64,000 nt of DNA from Corynebacterium variabile (GTDB taxonomy: Bacteria; Actinomycetota; Actinomycetes; Mycobacteriales; Mycobacteriaceae). The notes beneath the pieces were generated by a model, which saw only the letters and a list, made by a program, of their open reading frames with translations, made no database searches and was not told the DNA's origin. Positions 27,292 to 36,087 of this stretch are shown piece by piece; the first letter of the stretch is position 1, and the number at the start of each line of letters is the position of its first letter. The stretch spans positions 56,440 through 120,439 of the forward strand of contig NZ_BJNT01000014.1 in NCBI RefSeq assembly GCF_006539825.1. Reading direction: 5' to 3'. Position numbers and translations under genes: made by a program.

Positions 27292-27915
27292 GTGACCGAT
27301 CCGGGCACCTGGAACAGCAGTGACGGTCGGCCGGCCGACGAGAGTGGTCAGACGGGCCAGTATGACCCGGCGGGCCAGTACGGTCAGTACCCGCAGTACG
27401 GTCAGTACCCTGCGCAGCCCGCCTACGGCCAGTACCCGCCACAGGGCGTCCCCGCCGGCTACCCGCCCTACGTCCCGAATGCCCCTTATGCCCCGTACAC
27501 CCAGTACTCCCCGTACGGCGCGGCACCTGCCTACGGCATGTACCCTGGGCACCCCGGATTCTCGGAGAAATCGAAGACCACCGCCGCGGTGCTTGCGTTC
27601 TTCCTCGGCTGGGCCGGCGGACACAACTTCTACCTCCGCAGGAACGGCAAGGCCCTGGCCCAGCTGCTGCTGTCGATTCTCGGCTGGATCTTCATCGTCG
27701 TCGGCATCATCCTCGCCGTGAACTACGACACCGGGTCCTCCTACTACTACGACGAGGGCAATGAAGCACTGTTCGCCATGGGCATGATCATGCTCTTCGG
27801 GACCGCCTACGTCCTGTTCCCCGCGATCGGCATCTGGGCCTTCGTCGAATTCATCCTCATCCTCACCGGATCGGCCGGTTACGCCACCGACGACAAGGGT
27901 CTTGTCCTGCGTTAG
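27292..27915 (+). CDS. TM2-domain membrane protein with Tyr/Gln/Pro-rich N-terminus (first of two)
   Basis: 207 residues. Residues 1-90 are low complexity with repeated GQYPQYGQYP-type units. The TM2 domain follows (about 95-185): AVLAFFLGWAGGHNFYLRRN, a helix ending in LGWIFIVVGIILAV, then a last helix IGIWAFVEFILILTG. TM2 proteins are small two- or three-helix membrane proteins of unclear role. GTG 27292 has GAGGAGGAA upstream. A second gene of the same design follows after about 110 bases. Confidence 0.85.
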   Translation: MTDPGTWNSSDGRPADESGQTGQYDPAGQYGQYPQYGQYPAQPAYGQYPPQGVPAGYPPYVPNAPYAPYTQYSPYGAAPAYGMYPGHPGFSEKSKTTAAVLAFFLGWAGGHNFYLRRNGKALAQLLLSILGWIFIVVGIILAVNYDTGSSYYYDEGNEALFAMGMIMLFGTAYVLFPAIGIWAFVEFILILTGSAGYATDDKGLVLR

Positions 27916-27920
27916 GACAT

Positions 27921-27942
27921 CCGGCCCCGGAGGGGTGGGGCC
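27921..27942 (+). terminator. hairpin between the two TM2 genes
   Basis: GGCCCC and GGGGCC arms flank an 8-base loop just after the first TM2 stop. TACGAT at 27949-27954 may be the -10 element of the second gene. Confidence 0.45.
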
Positions 27943-28024
27943 ATCCGTTACGATGAGGCGGCACATCGCAGATGTCCCGCCACCGTGCACCCGCGCGACC
28001 CCACGTAACGACAGAGGAGCCCCC

Positions 28025-28714
28025 GTGACTGATCCAGGATCGTCGACCAACCGAGACGACGAGCAGTTCCCGCAGTCGCCCTTCTCCGACGAGTTCGAGA
28101 AGGTCCAGAACGAGGGGGACTTCCAGGCTGACCAGCAGCCCGGGTACTCCGGCGGTTACCCGCAGCAGCCCGGCTACCAGCAGCAGGGATATCCGCAGCA
28201 GGGTTACCCGCAGCAGCCCGGCTACCAGCAGAACGCCTACGCCGCCCCCGGCTACGCGCAGCCGGGCTACCCGGGTGGCGCATACCCCGCCCAGGGCTAC
28301 CCGACGCCCGGCTTCCCGCCGAATGTGCCGGTCTCCCCGAAGACGAAGATCGTCGGCGCACTGCTGGCTTTCTTCCTCGGCAGCATCGGTGCCCACAACT
28401 TCTACTTCGGAAAGACCGGTAAGGCCGTCGCGCAGCTGGTCATGACCGTGGTGGCCTGGATCGGCGTCATCATCGGTTGTGTCTGCATCGTCAACGGTGC
28501 GGACTCCGACGGTGACTGGATCTCCACGTCCTCCGGCTACGGCTACTACAGCTACGACGACAACGACGGTCTCATCGGCCTCGGTGTCGTCCTGGTCATC
28601 GCCGGCGGGATTCTCGCCACCGCCGTGGCGATCTGGGCCTTCGTCGAGTTCATCATGATTCTCTCCGGTGCGCGCACCTACCAGTTCGACCAGGAAGGAC
28701 GCCTCGTCCAGTAA
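28025..28714 (+). CDS. TM2-domain membrane protein with Gln/Gly/Tyr/Pro-rich N-terminus (second of two)
   Basis: 229 residues. Residues 35-100 consist of YPQQPGYQQQGYPQQG-type repeats. The TM2 domain follows: LLAFFLGSIGAHNFYFGKTG, VAWIGVIIGCVCIVNG, and a last helix AVAIWAFVEFIMILSG. It shares domain order and many residues with the gene at 27292, so the pair looks like a tandem duplication whose repeat regions diverged. GTG 28025 has GAGGAG upstream. The aromatic, Gln-rich tail resembles sequences prone to weak self-association. Confidence 0.86.
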   Translation: MTDPGSSTNRDDEQFPQSPFSDEFEKVQNEGDFQADQQPGYSGGYPQQPGYQQQGYPQQGYPQQPGYQQNAYAAPGYAQPGYPGGAYPAQGYPTPGFPPNVPVSPKTKIVGALLAFFLGSIGAHNFYFGKTGKAVAQLVMTVVAWIGVIIGCVCIVNGADSDGDWISTSSGYGYYSYDDNDGLIGLGVVLVIAGGILATAVAIWAFVEFIMILSGARTYQFDQEGRLVQ

Positions 28715-28721
28715 CCAGGAA

Positions 28722-28742
28722 GAGGCCGGGGGCTCAGGCCTC
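28722..28742. terminator. hairpin between convergent genes
   Basis: GAGGCC and GGCCTC arms around a 9-base loop. It overlaps the stop codon of the minus-strand binding-protein gene. Confidence 0.4.
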
Positions 28743-29759
28743 CGCCGCGATCTTCAGCTGGTCCTTGATGGTGTCCAGCAGCCAGGCGTTGGACAGCGAG
28801 GAGGGGATGTTCAGCGCGGCCATGACCGATTTGTCGTCCTCGACGACGGCACCGGACTCGACCTGGGGCAGCTTGTCGTAGCCGGCGATCGCGCGGATCT
28901 TGTCCATGCCCTCGGTGGCGTACATGCCCATGAAGTCGGCGGAGAGGTCATCGACCCGCTCGTAGGAGATCATCACACGGTCGTTCTCGACCTGCAGGGT
29001 TCCGTCGGTGAAGGCCTCGGGCAGCGTCATGCCGAGCCGGGAGTAGAAGCTGTTGGCGATATTGTCCGGGTCGGCGATGACGCCGAACTGGCCACCACGG
29101 TCCTGGACGGTCAGGGCGGTCTTGCCCTCGAGTCCGGAGAGCTCTTCACGGGCATCGGCGAAAGCCTGCTCATCGTCATCGATGACCTGCTGCGCCTTGT
29201 CCTCCTTCTGGTAGATCTTGCCGAGCGCCTGCAGCTGCGGTTCCCAGTCTGCGGTCTGGTCGATACCGGGCAGGACCGGGGAGACGTCCTTCAGTGCGTC
29301 GTACGCCTCCTCGGGAATGCGGTAGAGGTCGCCGACGATGAGGTCGGGTTCGAGCGCGGCGATCTCCTCCAGCGGGACGTTCTGGTCCGACAGTGGGATA
29401 CGCTCGACGTCTTCGAGCTGGTCGTTCTTCCAGGCGGCGTCCTTGTCGTCGGGGCGCTCGACGATGGCGTCCGGGGTGATGCCGAGGGCGAGGAGGTTGT
29501 CGACGGCGGTGCCGATGGCGACGACGGTCTCCGGGTTGGTGGGGTAGGTGTCTTCGCCGTAGACGTGGCTGATGGTGACCTCGGAGGCATCGGCGCTGGA
29601 ATCAGTGCCGGCAGAGGTGTTGGAGCTGGAGTCGCTGTCGTCGTCGGAGGAACAGCCGGCGATGACGAGGCTGGCGGCGACGACGACGGCGGTGAGGCCG
29701 GTGCGGGGGGAGCGTAGCGGACTGGTCGAGCGGGCGAGGGAGGGGAGAAGCGCGGAGAT
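28734..29759 (-). CDS. siderophore/iron ABC transporter substrate-binding lipoprotein without a canonical start codon
   Basis: The minus-strand frame is open from the stop at 29804-29802 down to 28734. It encodes a hydrophobic signal, the lipobox VIAGC (Cys codon 29654-29652), an Asp/Ser linker, then a FecB/FhuD-like binding domain (TVVAIGTAVDNLLALGI, PLEEIAALEPDLIVGDLYRI, FGVIADPDN). No ATG, GTG, TTG or CTG occurs in this frame ahead of the lipobox. The first ATG is at 29030, deep inside the domain. GAAGGA lies just before the ATC codon at 29759, the left limit used here. Either one base is wrong in the sequence, the 5' end is damaged, or an unusual start is used. No permease or ATPase lies beside it. 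Confidence 0.6.
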   Translation of the reverse strand: MSALLPSLARSTSPLRSPRTGLTAVVVAASLVIAGCSSDDDSDSSSNTSAGTDSSADASEVTISHVYGEDTYPTNPETVVAIGTAVDNLLALGITPDAIVERPDDKDAAWKNDQLEDVERIPLSDQNVPLEEIAALEPDLIVGDLYRIPEEAYDALKDVSPVLPGIDQTADWEPQLQALGKIYQKEDKAQQVIDDDEQAFADAREELSGLEGKTALTVQDRGGQFGVIADPDNIANSFYSRLGMTLPEAFTDGTLQVENDRVMISYERVDDLSADFMGMYATEGMDKIRAIAGYDKLPQVESGAVVEDDKSVMAALNIPSSLSNAWLLDTIKDQLKIAAEA

Positions 29760-29928
29760 CCTTCGTGGGTCTTCAGTGTGGGGAGGGCATGGACAGAACG
29801 CTCATGGGGAAGATCGGAAAGCATTGGATAAGGGAACGCTTCCTTCACTTTCGGGTAGTGACCGTTCCTGAACGTACTACCGGGGCCGCCGGCCACACAA
29901 GGATGAACACTGTGCACTTCCTCACTGT

Positions 29929-31443
29929 CTAGCCCTCCAGCAGCATGTCCAGCGTCGCCTCCGCTCCGTCGGTGTGCAGCGATGCCAGTGTCCGGGTGTA
30001 CGCCGCAGTGAAGTCGGGGGAATCCACCAGATCACCGAAGACCTCACGGTCGCGCAGGAAAGCCAGTGCATCCTCGTGGTTGTGGGACGCGGACGCCATG
30101 AGCCGGTCGGCTATCCGGTCGACCACCGTGATCGGCGCGCCCTGCTCGTCGGTGCCCTCGGCATAGCGCGCCCAGGAGGCGACGATCGCCGCGGAGAGGT
30201 CGACGGGGCGTCCTGCGGCGAGGTTCTCCCGGACCACCGGCAGCAGCCACTTCGGGATCCGGTCGGAGCTCTCGGCGCACAGCCGCGCGACCGTGTCCTT
30301 CACCGCGACATTGCCGAACCGGGAGATGAGGGTATGCCGGTAGGCGTCCAGGTCCACCCCGGGCAGCGGACGCAGTGTGGGAGTCGCCTCATTCTCCATG
30401 TACGCCAGCAGGAACCGGGCGAACCGGGGATCCGCCATCACGTCGTGGACCATCCGGTGCCCGGCGAGGTGACCGAAGTAGCAGAGACCCTGGTGGGAGG
30501 CGTTGAGCAGCCGGAGCTTCATCAGTTCGTAGGGGACGACGTCCTCAACGACCTCGACCCCGACCTTCTCATAGGAGGGGCGCCCCACGGTGAAACGGTC
30601 CTCCAGCACCCACTGGGTGAAGTCCTCGGACACTACAGGCCAGGCATCCGTGTACCCGTGTCCGGCGACGTCGGCGCGGTCGGCGTCGGTGGTCTCCGGG
30701 GTGATCCGGTCGACCATGGAGTTGGGGAAAGCGACGTTGCCCTCGACCCAGGTGGCGAGCTCCTCGTCGACGGACGCCGCGAAGGCGAGGAAGGTACGGT
30801 GGGCGACCTCGCCGTTTCCCTGGATGTTGTCGCAGCTCATGACGGTGAACGGCGGGATCCCTGCGGCGCGGCGTACGGCCAGGGCGGCGGTGACGAGCCC
30901 GAAGAAGGTCCGCAGGTCACTGTGGCGTCCGGCCTGCAGTTCGGCCCGGTCGTGGGCGATGTGCTCGGAGGTGTGGAGGAACTCGCCGGTGACGTGGTCG
31001 ATGTTGTATCCGCCCTCGGTGACGGTGAGGCTGACGATGCGGATCTGCGGGTCAGCGAGCAGGTTGACGGCGGCGGCCGGGTCGTCCGGAGCGAAGACGT
31101 AGTCGATGATGCTGCCGATGACCCGGGCGTCCTCGATGCCGTCCGGCGCTTTGGTGGTCAGGGTGTAGAGGTGGTCCTGGCCGGCGAGGGCATCGCGCAT
31201 GCGGACATCGGAGGGCATGACGCCCAGGCCGACGATGCCCCAGTCCAGTGCCTGGCCTTGGTTCATCAGTCGGTCGAGGTACATCGCCTGGTGGGCCCGG
31301 TGGAATCCACCGACACCGATGTGGACGATGCCGGGGGTGACGGCGGCCCGGTCGTAACCGGCGACGGCCGCCCCGGTCGCGGCGACGGCGTCCAGGGTCG
31401 CGGTGCCGAGGTGGGGGAGGGTGGAGGTGGTCGGGGTGCTCAC
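29929..31443 (-). CDS. mtlD: mannitol/D-arabitol dehydrogenase (polyol-specific long-chain family)
   Basis: 504 residues. The N-terminal NAD domain shows PGIVHIGVGGFHRAHQAMYL. The catalytic Lys, Asn and His pattern is MKLRLLNASHQGLCYFGHL near 320. It oxidises D-mannitol to fructose or D-arabitol to xylulose; the adjacent xylulokinase gene favours arabitol here. GTG 31443 overlaps the transporter stop (GTGA), so the two genes form an operon. The length fits corynebacterial MtlD. Confidence 0.9.
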   Translation of the reverse strand: MSTPTTSTLPHLGTATLDAVAATGAAVAGYDRAAVTPGIVHIGVGGFHRAHQAMYLDRLMNQGQALDWGIVGLGVMPSDVRMRDALAGQDHLYTLTTKAPDGIEDARVIGSIIDYVFAPDDPAAAVNLLADPQIRIVSLTVTEGGYNIDHVTGEFLHTSEHIAHDRAELQAGRHSDLRTFFGLVTAALAVRRAAGIPPFTVMSCDNIQGNGEVAHRTFLAFAASVDEELATWVEGNVAFPNSMVDRITPETTDADRADVAGHGYTDAWPVVSEDFTQWVLEDRFTVGRPSYEKVGVEVVEDVVPYELMKLRLLNASHQGLCYFGHLAGHRMVHDVMADPRFARFLLAYMENEATPTLRPLPGVDLDAYRHTLISRFGNVAVKDTVARLCAESSDRIPKWLLPVVRENLAAGRPVDLSAAIVASWARYAEGTDEQGAPITVVDRIADRLMASASHNHEDALAFLRDREVFGDLVDSPDFTAAYTRTLASLHTDGAEATLDMLLEG

Positions 31444-32795
31444 TGGATGTTCTCCTTGTCGGGTGCGGATGAGGGTTCGGATGCGGAGGTGGATTCGGAT
31501 GCGTGGGCGACGCGGACGGGGGCGCCGTCGAAGCCGGGCTGGGTGCCCTTGAGACGGGTCGACATCCAGGCGGACACGAAGTAGAGGCCGATCATGATGA
31601 CGGTGAGTCCGGTGGGGCCGACGAGTGGCAGGAAGACAGCGACGAGCAGGGGGCCGACGGCCACCGCCGCGCCGACGCCGAGGTTGTAGGTCGCCATCGC
31701 GGCACCCGGGTGCTCGGGATCCAGGGAGATGGCGATGGCGGACAGTGGGACATACCCGGCCAGTCCGATACCGAAGACGGCGCCGAAGGCGAGGGTGATG
31801 CCGTAGGTCACCGGATCGGGCAGCCCGAGCGCCTGGCCGACGAGCGGAGTGAAGTAGACCAGCCCGAGTGCGACGGCGCAGAGCACCGCGCCGCACCAGA
31901 ACATGGTGCGCGCCCAGCCGTAGCGGTCACCGATGCGTCCGAACAGCGGGTTGAAGGGGAGGTTCACCGCGTAGATCACCGTGGTGAGGATGAGGAACCA
32001 TCCGAGTCGCCAGCCGAGATCGTCGGTGAAGTAGGCGGGGAAGAAGACCGCCATGGCGTAGGTCGGCACCGAGTTGATGGTGCGGATCGCGGTGACATAG
32101 CGGAAGCGGGAGTCGGTGACCAGCAGGCGGACGCCACGTGAGAGCGTCGCGCTGACCTCCTCGGGGTTGTCGACCAGTGGACGGCGTCCACGGGGTTCGC
32201 GGACGCCGACGAAGACGATGGTGGAGCCGACCAGGACGAGGACCAGGGAGACCCAGAGGGTCTGGTAGAAGTCCAGGTCGATGACATTGAGCGAGATGGT
32301 GGCGACGAGGGCGCCGAGGGTCGGCAGGCCGGCGGAGAAGGCGACATAGAACCAGCCGACGCCGGTGGCCCGGTCCTCGGGGCGGGCCACGGCACTGATC
32401 CAGACGAGGAAACCGTAGGCGAAGAGCGGATAGCCGAAGCCGCGGAGTCCGTAGGTGATGAAGATCAGCGGGGCGTTCGAGGTGGTCAGGGCGACGAGCA
32501 GGAAGGTGAGTTCCAGGACCACCCAGACGACCGCGCCGAGGGCCATGACGCGGCGTGGACCCCAGAGGTCGGAGAGCGCGGCGGCGAAGAAGGCGGCGAT
32601 CGCGACGGCGATGCCGTAGACGGTGACGAGGGTGCCGACCCGGGAGGTCGAGAAGCCGTGGTCGTCGCGGAGGAAGGGTTCGAGGATGTTGGTCTCGACC
32701 CCGTCGCCGATCATGAACAGGGTGAGGCCGATGAATCCCCAGATGAGGGCGCGGGGTATGCCGAGCCGGTCGAGGAGGGGCTGTGGTGAGGTCAT
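31440..32795 (-). CDS. rbtT: MFS polyol (ribitol/arabitol-type) transporter
   Basis: 451 residues with twelve predicted helices. It has the MFS loop motif (ALSDLWGPRRVMALG after TM2) and a second copy in FGRIGDRYGWARTMF. The C-terminal tail is Ser/Glu-rich. The RbtT assignment follows from its place in front of mtlD and opposite a DeoR regulator, as in the C. glutamicum arabitol locus. ATG 32795 has AGGAG 8 bases upstream. The substrate could be arabitol, ribitol or mannitol. Confidence 0.82.
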   Translation of the reverse strand: MTSPQPLLDRLGIPRALIWGFIGLTLFMIGDGVETNILEPFLRDDHGFSTSRVGTLVTVYGIAVAIAAFFAAALSDLWGPRRVMALGAVVWVVLELTFLLVALTTSNAPLIFITYGLRGFGYPLFAYGFLVWISAVARPEDRATGVGWFYVAFSAGLPTLGALVATISLNVIDLDFYQTLWVSLVLVLVGSTIVFVGVREPRGRRPLVDNPEEVSATLSRGVRLLVTDSRFRYVTAIRTINSVPTYAMAVFFPAYFTDDLGWRLGWFLILTTVIYAVNLPFNPLFGRIGDRYGWARTMFWCGAVLCAVALGLVYFTPLVGQALGLPDPVTYGITLAFGAVFGIGLAGYVPLSAIAISLDPEHPGAAMATYNLGVGAAVAVGPLLVAVFLPLVGPTGLTVIMIGLYFVSAWMSTRLKGTQPGFDGAPVRVAHASESTSASEPSSAPDKENIQ

Positions 32796-32877
32796 GTGTT
32801 CTCCTGTGCTCCAGGGGAGGGTATGGGGCGCACGTCACAACTTTTGGTGCGCAATGCGGCTAAATGTACCGCGTATG

Positions 32878-32936
32878 TGTTGAAAAGTCACGCAAACTCA
32901 CATGGTTTTGTTGAAAGATGAGGTCAGATCACATGG
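32878..32936. promoter_or_regulatory. tandem operator-like direct repeats in the arabitol divergent promoter
   Basis: Two 28-base units follow the pattern TGTTGAAA-N12-TCACATGG (32878-32905 and 32909-32936). Their spacing is 31 bases, about three helical turns. They lie between the divergent transporter and regulator genes and are the likely AtlR/DeoR operator. Confidence 0.6.
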
Positions 32937-32944
32937 CGCCGTGG

Positions 32945-32950
32945 TAGCGT
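32945..32950 (+). promoter_or_regulatory. atlR -10 hexamer (leaderless start)
   Basis: TAGCGT ends 7 bases before ATG 32958. The second operator-like repeat ends 8 bases upstream of it, a position suited to autorepression. Confidence 0.5.
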
Positions 32951-32957
32951 GTACCCC

Positions 32958-33788
32958 ATGTCACAACCCGCCAGCGTCGCCGGGCCCGACCGACGACGGG
33001 AGAACATCGTCGCCTACGTCACCCGGCACGGCACCGCCCGCGTCGAGGAACTCGCCCGGCACTTCGACGTCAGCCAGATGACCGTCCACCGAGACCTCGA
33101 CACCCTCGCCGCTGACCATCTGCTGGAGCGGGTCCGCGGTGGAGCGCGCTCGGTCAGCCCCTCGATGAGTGAGCTGGCGGTCGGCCAGCGCCGCCAACTG
33201 CGTCGGGACACCAAGACGGCGCTGTGCACCCGGGCCGCCGAACTCATCGGGGAGGGCGACGTGGTCGCCGTCGACGACTCGACAACCCTCGAACCGCTCG
33301 TCGGCCTGCTTCCGGACCGGCACCCCTCGGCGCTGATCACCCACTCCCTGGCCGCGATGTACAACCACACCCGCCGCAGCGGCGTCACCGGTATCCGCCT
33401 CATCGCCTGCGGCGGACAGTACATCCCGGAGACCGACTCCTTCCTCGGGGCCGGCACCAATGAGCAGCTCCGCCAGCTGTCCGCCGACATCACCTTCGTC
33501 TCGACGACCTCGCTGCGCGCCACCACCGTCGGCACCGCCCTGTTCCACCCCGACGTCGAGGCCGCGGACACCAAGCGCGCCCTCGTGGCGCTGGGCCTGG
33601 TCAAGGTCCTGCTCGTCGACGCGACGAAGTTCGACGCCCCGGGACTGTTCAAGGTCGCCGATCTCAGCGACTTCGACCACATCGTCGCCGACGCGGACAC
33701 CTCCGAGGCCGACCGGGAACGGCTGCGGGCGTCCGGCGCGAACGTCTACATCGTCGGGGACACCGACACCACCGGAAAGGAACTCTGA
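32958..33788 (+). CDS. atlR: DeoR-family repressor of the arabitol/mannitol genes
   Basis: 276 residues. The winged helix-turn-helix is RVEELARHFDVSQMTVHRDL (near 25-45). The DeoR C-terminal sensor domain (phosphosugar-isomerase-like) shows DVVAVDDSTTLEPLVGLLPD and a late VLLVDATKFDAPGLFKVADL. It probably represses the divergent transporter-dehydrogenase operon and its own operon until a sugar phosphate or polyol accumulates. ATG 32958 was chosen over GTG 32949 from the TAGCGT hexamer. It overlaps xylB by one base. Confidence 0.88.
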   Translation: MSQPASVAGPDRRRENIVAYVTRHGTARVEELARHFDVSQMTVHRDLDTLAADHLLERVRGGARSVSPSMSELAVGQRRQLRRDTKTALCTRAAELIGEGDVVAVDDSTTLEPLVGLLPDRHPSALITHSLAAMYNHTRRSGVTGIRLIACGGQYIPETDSFLGAGTNEQLRQLSADITFVSTTSLRATTVGTALFHPDVEAADTKRALVALGLVKVLLVDATKFDAPGLFKVADLSDFDHIVADADTSEADRERLRASGANVYIVGDTDTTGKEL

Positions 33789-35209
33789 TGTCATTCGTCC
33801 TGGGAATCGACAGCTCCACCCAGTCCTGCAAGGCGCTGCTCGTCGACGCCGGCACCGGCGAGGTCGTAGGTGAGGGGCGCGCCACCCATCCCGACGGCAC
33901 CGAGGTGGACCCCAGGGCCTGGATCGACGCCATGGAGACCGCCACCGCCGGACTGCTGGAGAAGGCGGACGCCGTCGCCGTCGCCGGCCAGCAGCACGGC
34001 ATGGTCGCCCTGGACGAGTCAGGCGAGGTCGTGCGGGACGCCCTGCTGTGGAACGACACCCGGTCCGCCCGCGCCGCCGAGGAGCTCATTGAGGAGCTCG
34101 GTGGGCCTGCGGCCTGCGTCGATCTCACGGGCAGTCGCTACGTCGCCTCCATCACCGCCACCAAACTGCGGTGGATGCGGGACCATGAGCCGGAGAATGC
34201 CGCCCGCACCGCCTCGGTCCTGCTGCCGCACGACTACCTCACGCGATTCCTGTCCGGTGGGCTGGTCACCGCGACCGATCACGGGGAGGCGTCCGGAACC
34301 GGGTACTACAGCACCCGTCAGCGCCGGTGGCTGCCGGAGCTCGCCGAAAGTGCCCTGGGGCATCCCGTCGACCTGCCGTACCTCGCCGCGCCGAACGAGT
34401 CGCTGGGCACCGTCGCGGCGTCGGTGTGCGCCGGGGCAGCGCGGCGCGGGACAGTCATCGCGCCGGGAACGGGTGACAATCAGGGCGCTGCCCTCGGTCT
34501 GGGGCTCGGCCCTGCGGACGTGTGTGTCTCTATCGGGACCTCTGGGGTGGCGTCTGCGGTGGTTGAGGACAGTGTCCACGATTCCGCCGGCGTGGTCACC
34601 GGCTTCGCCGACGCCTCGGGGAAGTACCTGCCGCTGGTCGCGACGTTGAATGCGGCCCGCGTCCTTGATCTGGGACGCCGCCTGCTGGGCGTGGACTGGG
34701 AGGAATTCGACCGGCTGGCGCTCGACGCCGCTCCCGGCGCCGGTGGACTTGTTCTGCAGCCCTACCTCGACGGGGAGCGGACGCCGAACCGACCGGACGC
34801 CACCGGCATCATCCAGGGGCTGACCACCGCCACGACCAGGGAGGACTTCGCCCGGATGACGGTCGAGGGGCTGCTCTGCTCGATGAAGGACGCTGTGGAG
34901 GCACTCGTCGGCGCGACGGGGGAGAAGGTGCGCCGTGTCCTGCTGATCGGCGGCGGTGCCCGGTCGGCGGCGGTGCGGGCGATCGCCCCTTCGATCTTCG
35001 GGGTGGAGGTTCTGGTCCCGGATCCCGCGGAGTACGTGGCCCTGGGTGCCGCCCGTCAGGCGGCGTGGACGCTCTCCGGGGAGGACGCGCCCCCGACCTG
35101 GACCGTTCCCGGGACGGCCCCGGCCTCCGCACCGTTCAACGGGCGGACCGTGCGGTCCTACGCCCACCTGCGCACCGCCACAGCCGGGTGGAACTGGGGG
35201 TTGGAGTAG
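33788..35209 (+). CDS. xylB: xylulokinase
   Basis: 473 residues of the FGGY kinase fold: LGIDSSTQSCKALLVDAGTG at the N-terminus (phosphate-binding loop), the AGQQHGMVAL segment, GTGDNQGAALGLGLG mid-protein, and LIGGGARSAAVRAIAPSIFG near the end. It phosphorylates D-xylulose from arabitol oxidation to xylulose 5-phosphate for the pentose phosphate pathway. ATG 33788 overlaps the atlR stop. Confidence 0.93.
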   Translation: MSFVLGIDSSTQSCKALLVDAGTGEVVGEGRATHPDGTEVDPRAWIDAMETATAGLLEKADAVAVAGQQHGMVALDESGEVVRDALLWNDTRSARAAEELIEELGGPAACVDLTGSRYVASITATKLRWMRDHEPENAARTASVLLPHDYLTRFLSGGLVTATDHGEASGTGYYSTRQRRWLPELAESALGHPVDLPYLAAPNESLGTVAASVCAGAARRGTVIAPGTGDNQGAALGLGLGPADVCVSIGTSGVASAVVEDSVHDSAGVVTGFADASGKYLPLVATLNAARVLDLGRRLLGVDWEEFDRLALDAAPGAGGLVLQPYLDGERTPNRPDATGIIQGLTTATTREDFARMTVEGLLCSMKDAVEALVGATGEKVRRVLLIGGGARSAAVRAIAPSIFGVEVLVPDPAEYVALGAARQAAWTLSGEDAPPTWTVPGTAPASAPFNGRTVRSYAHLRTATAGWNWGLE

Positions 35210-35262
35210 GGACGGAACCGACATCCGGGGGTGGCGTGCTTTTCTGCGGCTAACCTGGCGGT

Positions 35263-36073
35263 ATGAGTGCTGACGTGTGGAACGACGTCCGGTGGGACGC
35301 CCCGGCCATCCTGGATCCTGCCTGTACCGATGATGCGGTGCGGCACCTCGTCACCTACTTCGCGGACCTGTACGGGCACACCGGTCCCGGGTACACCGGG
35401 GCGATGTTCACTGAGTTTGGCGGGGGAGGCGACCGCCCGGAGGTGGCCCACGCGTTCACTGCCGAGGACATTGTGGCGGTCTCCACGCTGTCGGTGGACA
35501 TATGCACTGCAGCTCACCGGTGCGGTGACCTCGGAGGGCGCGGAGGCACGATCCGCGATCGAGCGGGGCGAGGCGCGCCTTCAGGACGCCACCTCGGTCC
35601 CCATCGACGCCGTGGAGATCGGGCGGCTCCTCGCGCAGCTGCCGACCGACCTGGATCTGGCGGACGCCACCGACGAGGATCTTGCCGTCACCGACCTGCT
35701 GTGGGCCGAAGTGCGTCGCAAGAACCTCGGCCGGACCCGGGCGAGCAAACTGCTGGCCCGCAAGAGGCCCCGCCTGTGCCCGGTCATCGACAGTGTCGTC
35801 GTGGCACAGCTGGGTCACGGGGTGGGGCGCACGGACTTCTTCGTCAGCCTCCGGACTGTTCTGCAGGACGCCACGCTCGGGCTGCCGGCGCACCTGGCCG
35901 CACTACGGGAGTCGGCGGTGGATGCAGCGATGGATGCGGCCCGGAGTGGTTCGCCGGATCAGTTGACCCGCAGCGATCTCGTGCCCGGCCTGCACGCTGC
36001 CGAGCGGATCGGTCGGCTGTCTGACCTACGCGTCCTCGACATCGTGCTGTGGATGGAGGGTCAGACGCGGTAG
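35263..36073 (+). pseudogene. DUF6308-like gene with a frameshift
   Basis: ATG 35263, with TAACCT 6 bases upstream, opens an N-terminal part in one frame (through DIVAVSTLSVD). The C-terminal part continues in the next frame from about 35500 (ALQLTGAVTSEGAEARSAIE) to TAG 36071-36073. The C-terminal half shares ASKLLARKRPRLCPVIDS and LRVLDIVLWMEGQ with the intact gene at 63234-63920, so both are one family. A helix-hairpin-helix-like pattern is visible in that stretch. The shift needs one inserted or deleted base near 35495-35510 and may be real or a sequencing error. Confidence 0.65.
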
Positions 36074-36087
36074 TCGGCGGACAGTGA

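Noticed and set aside
28130..28330. CRISPR-like short repeats
   Set aside because: The repeats are in-frame codons for Gln/Gly/Tyr/Pro units within the second TM2 gene, without spacers of regular length.
29291..29917. Minus-strand 208-codon frame overlapping the binding lipoprotein
   Set aside because: Pro/Ser/Thr-rich out-of-frame reading of the lipoprotein region; only its upstream ATGs are of interest as evidence for a frameshift.
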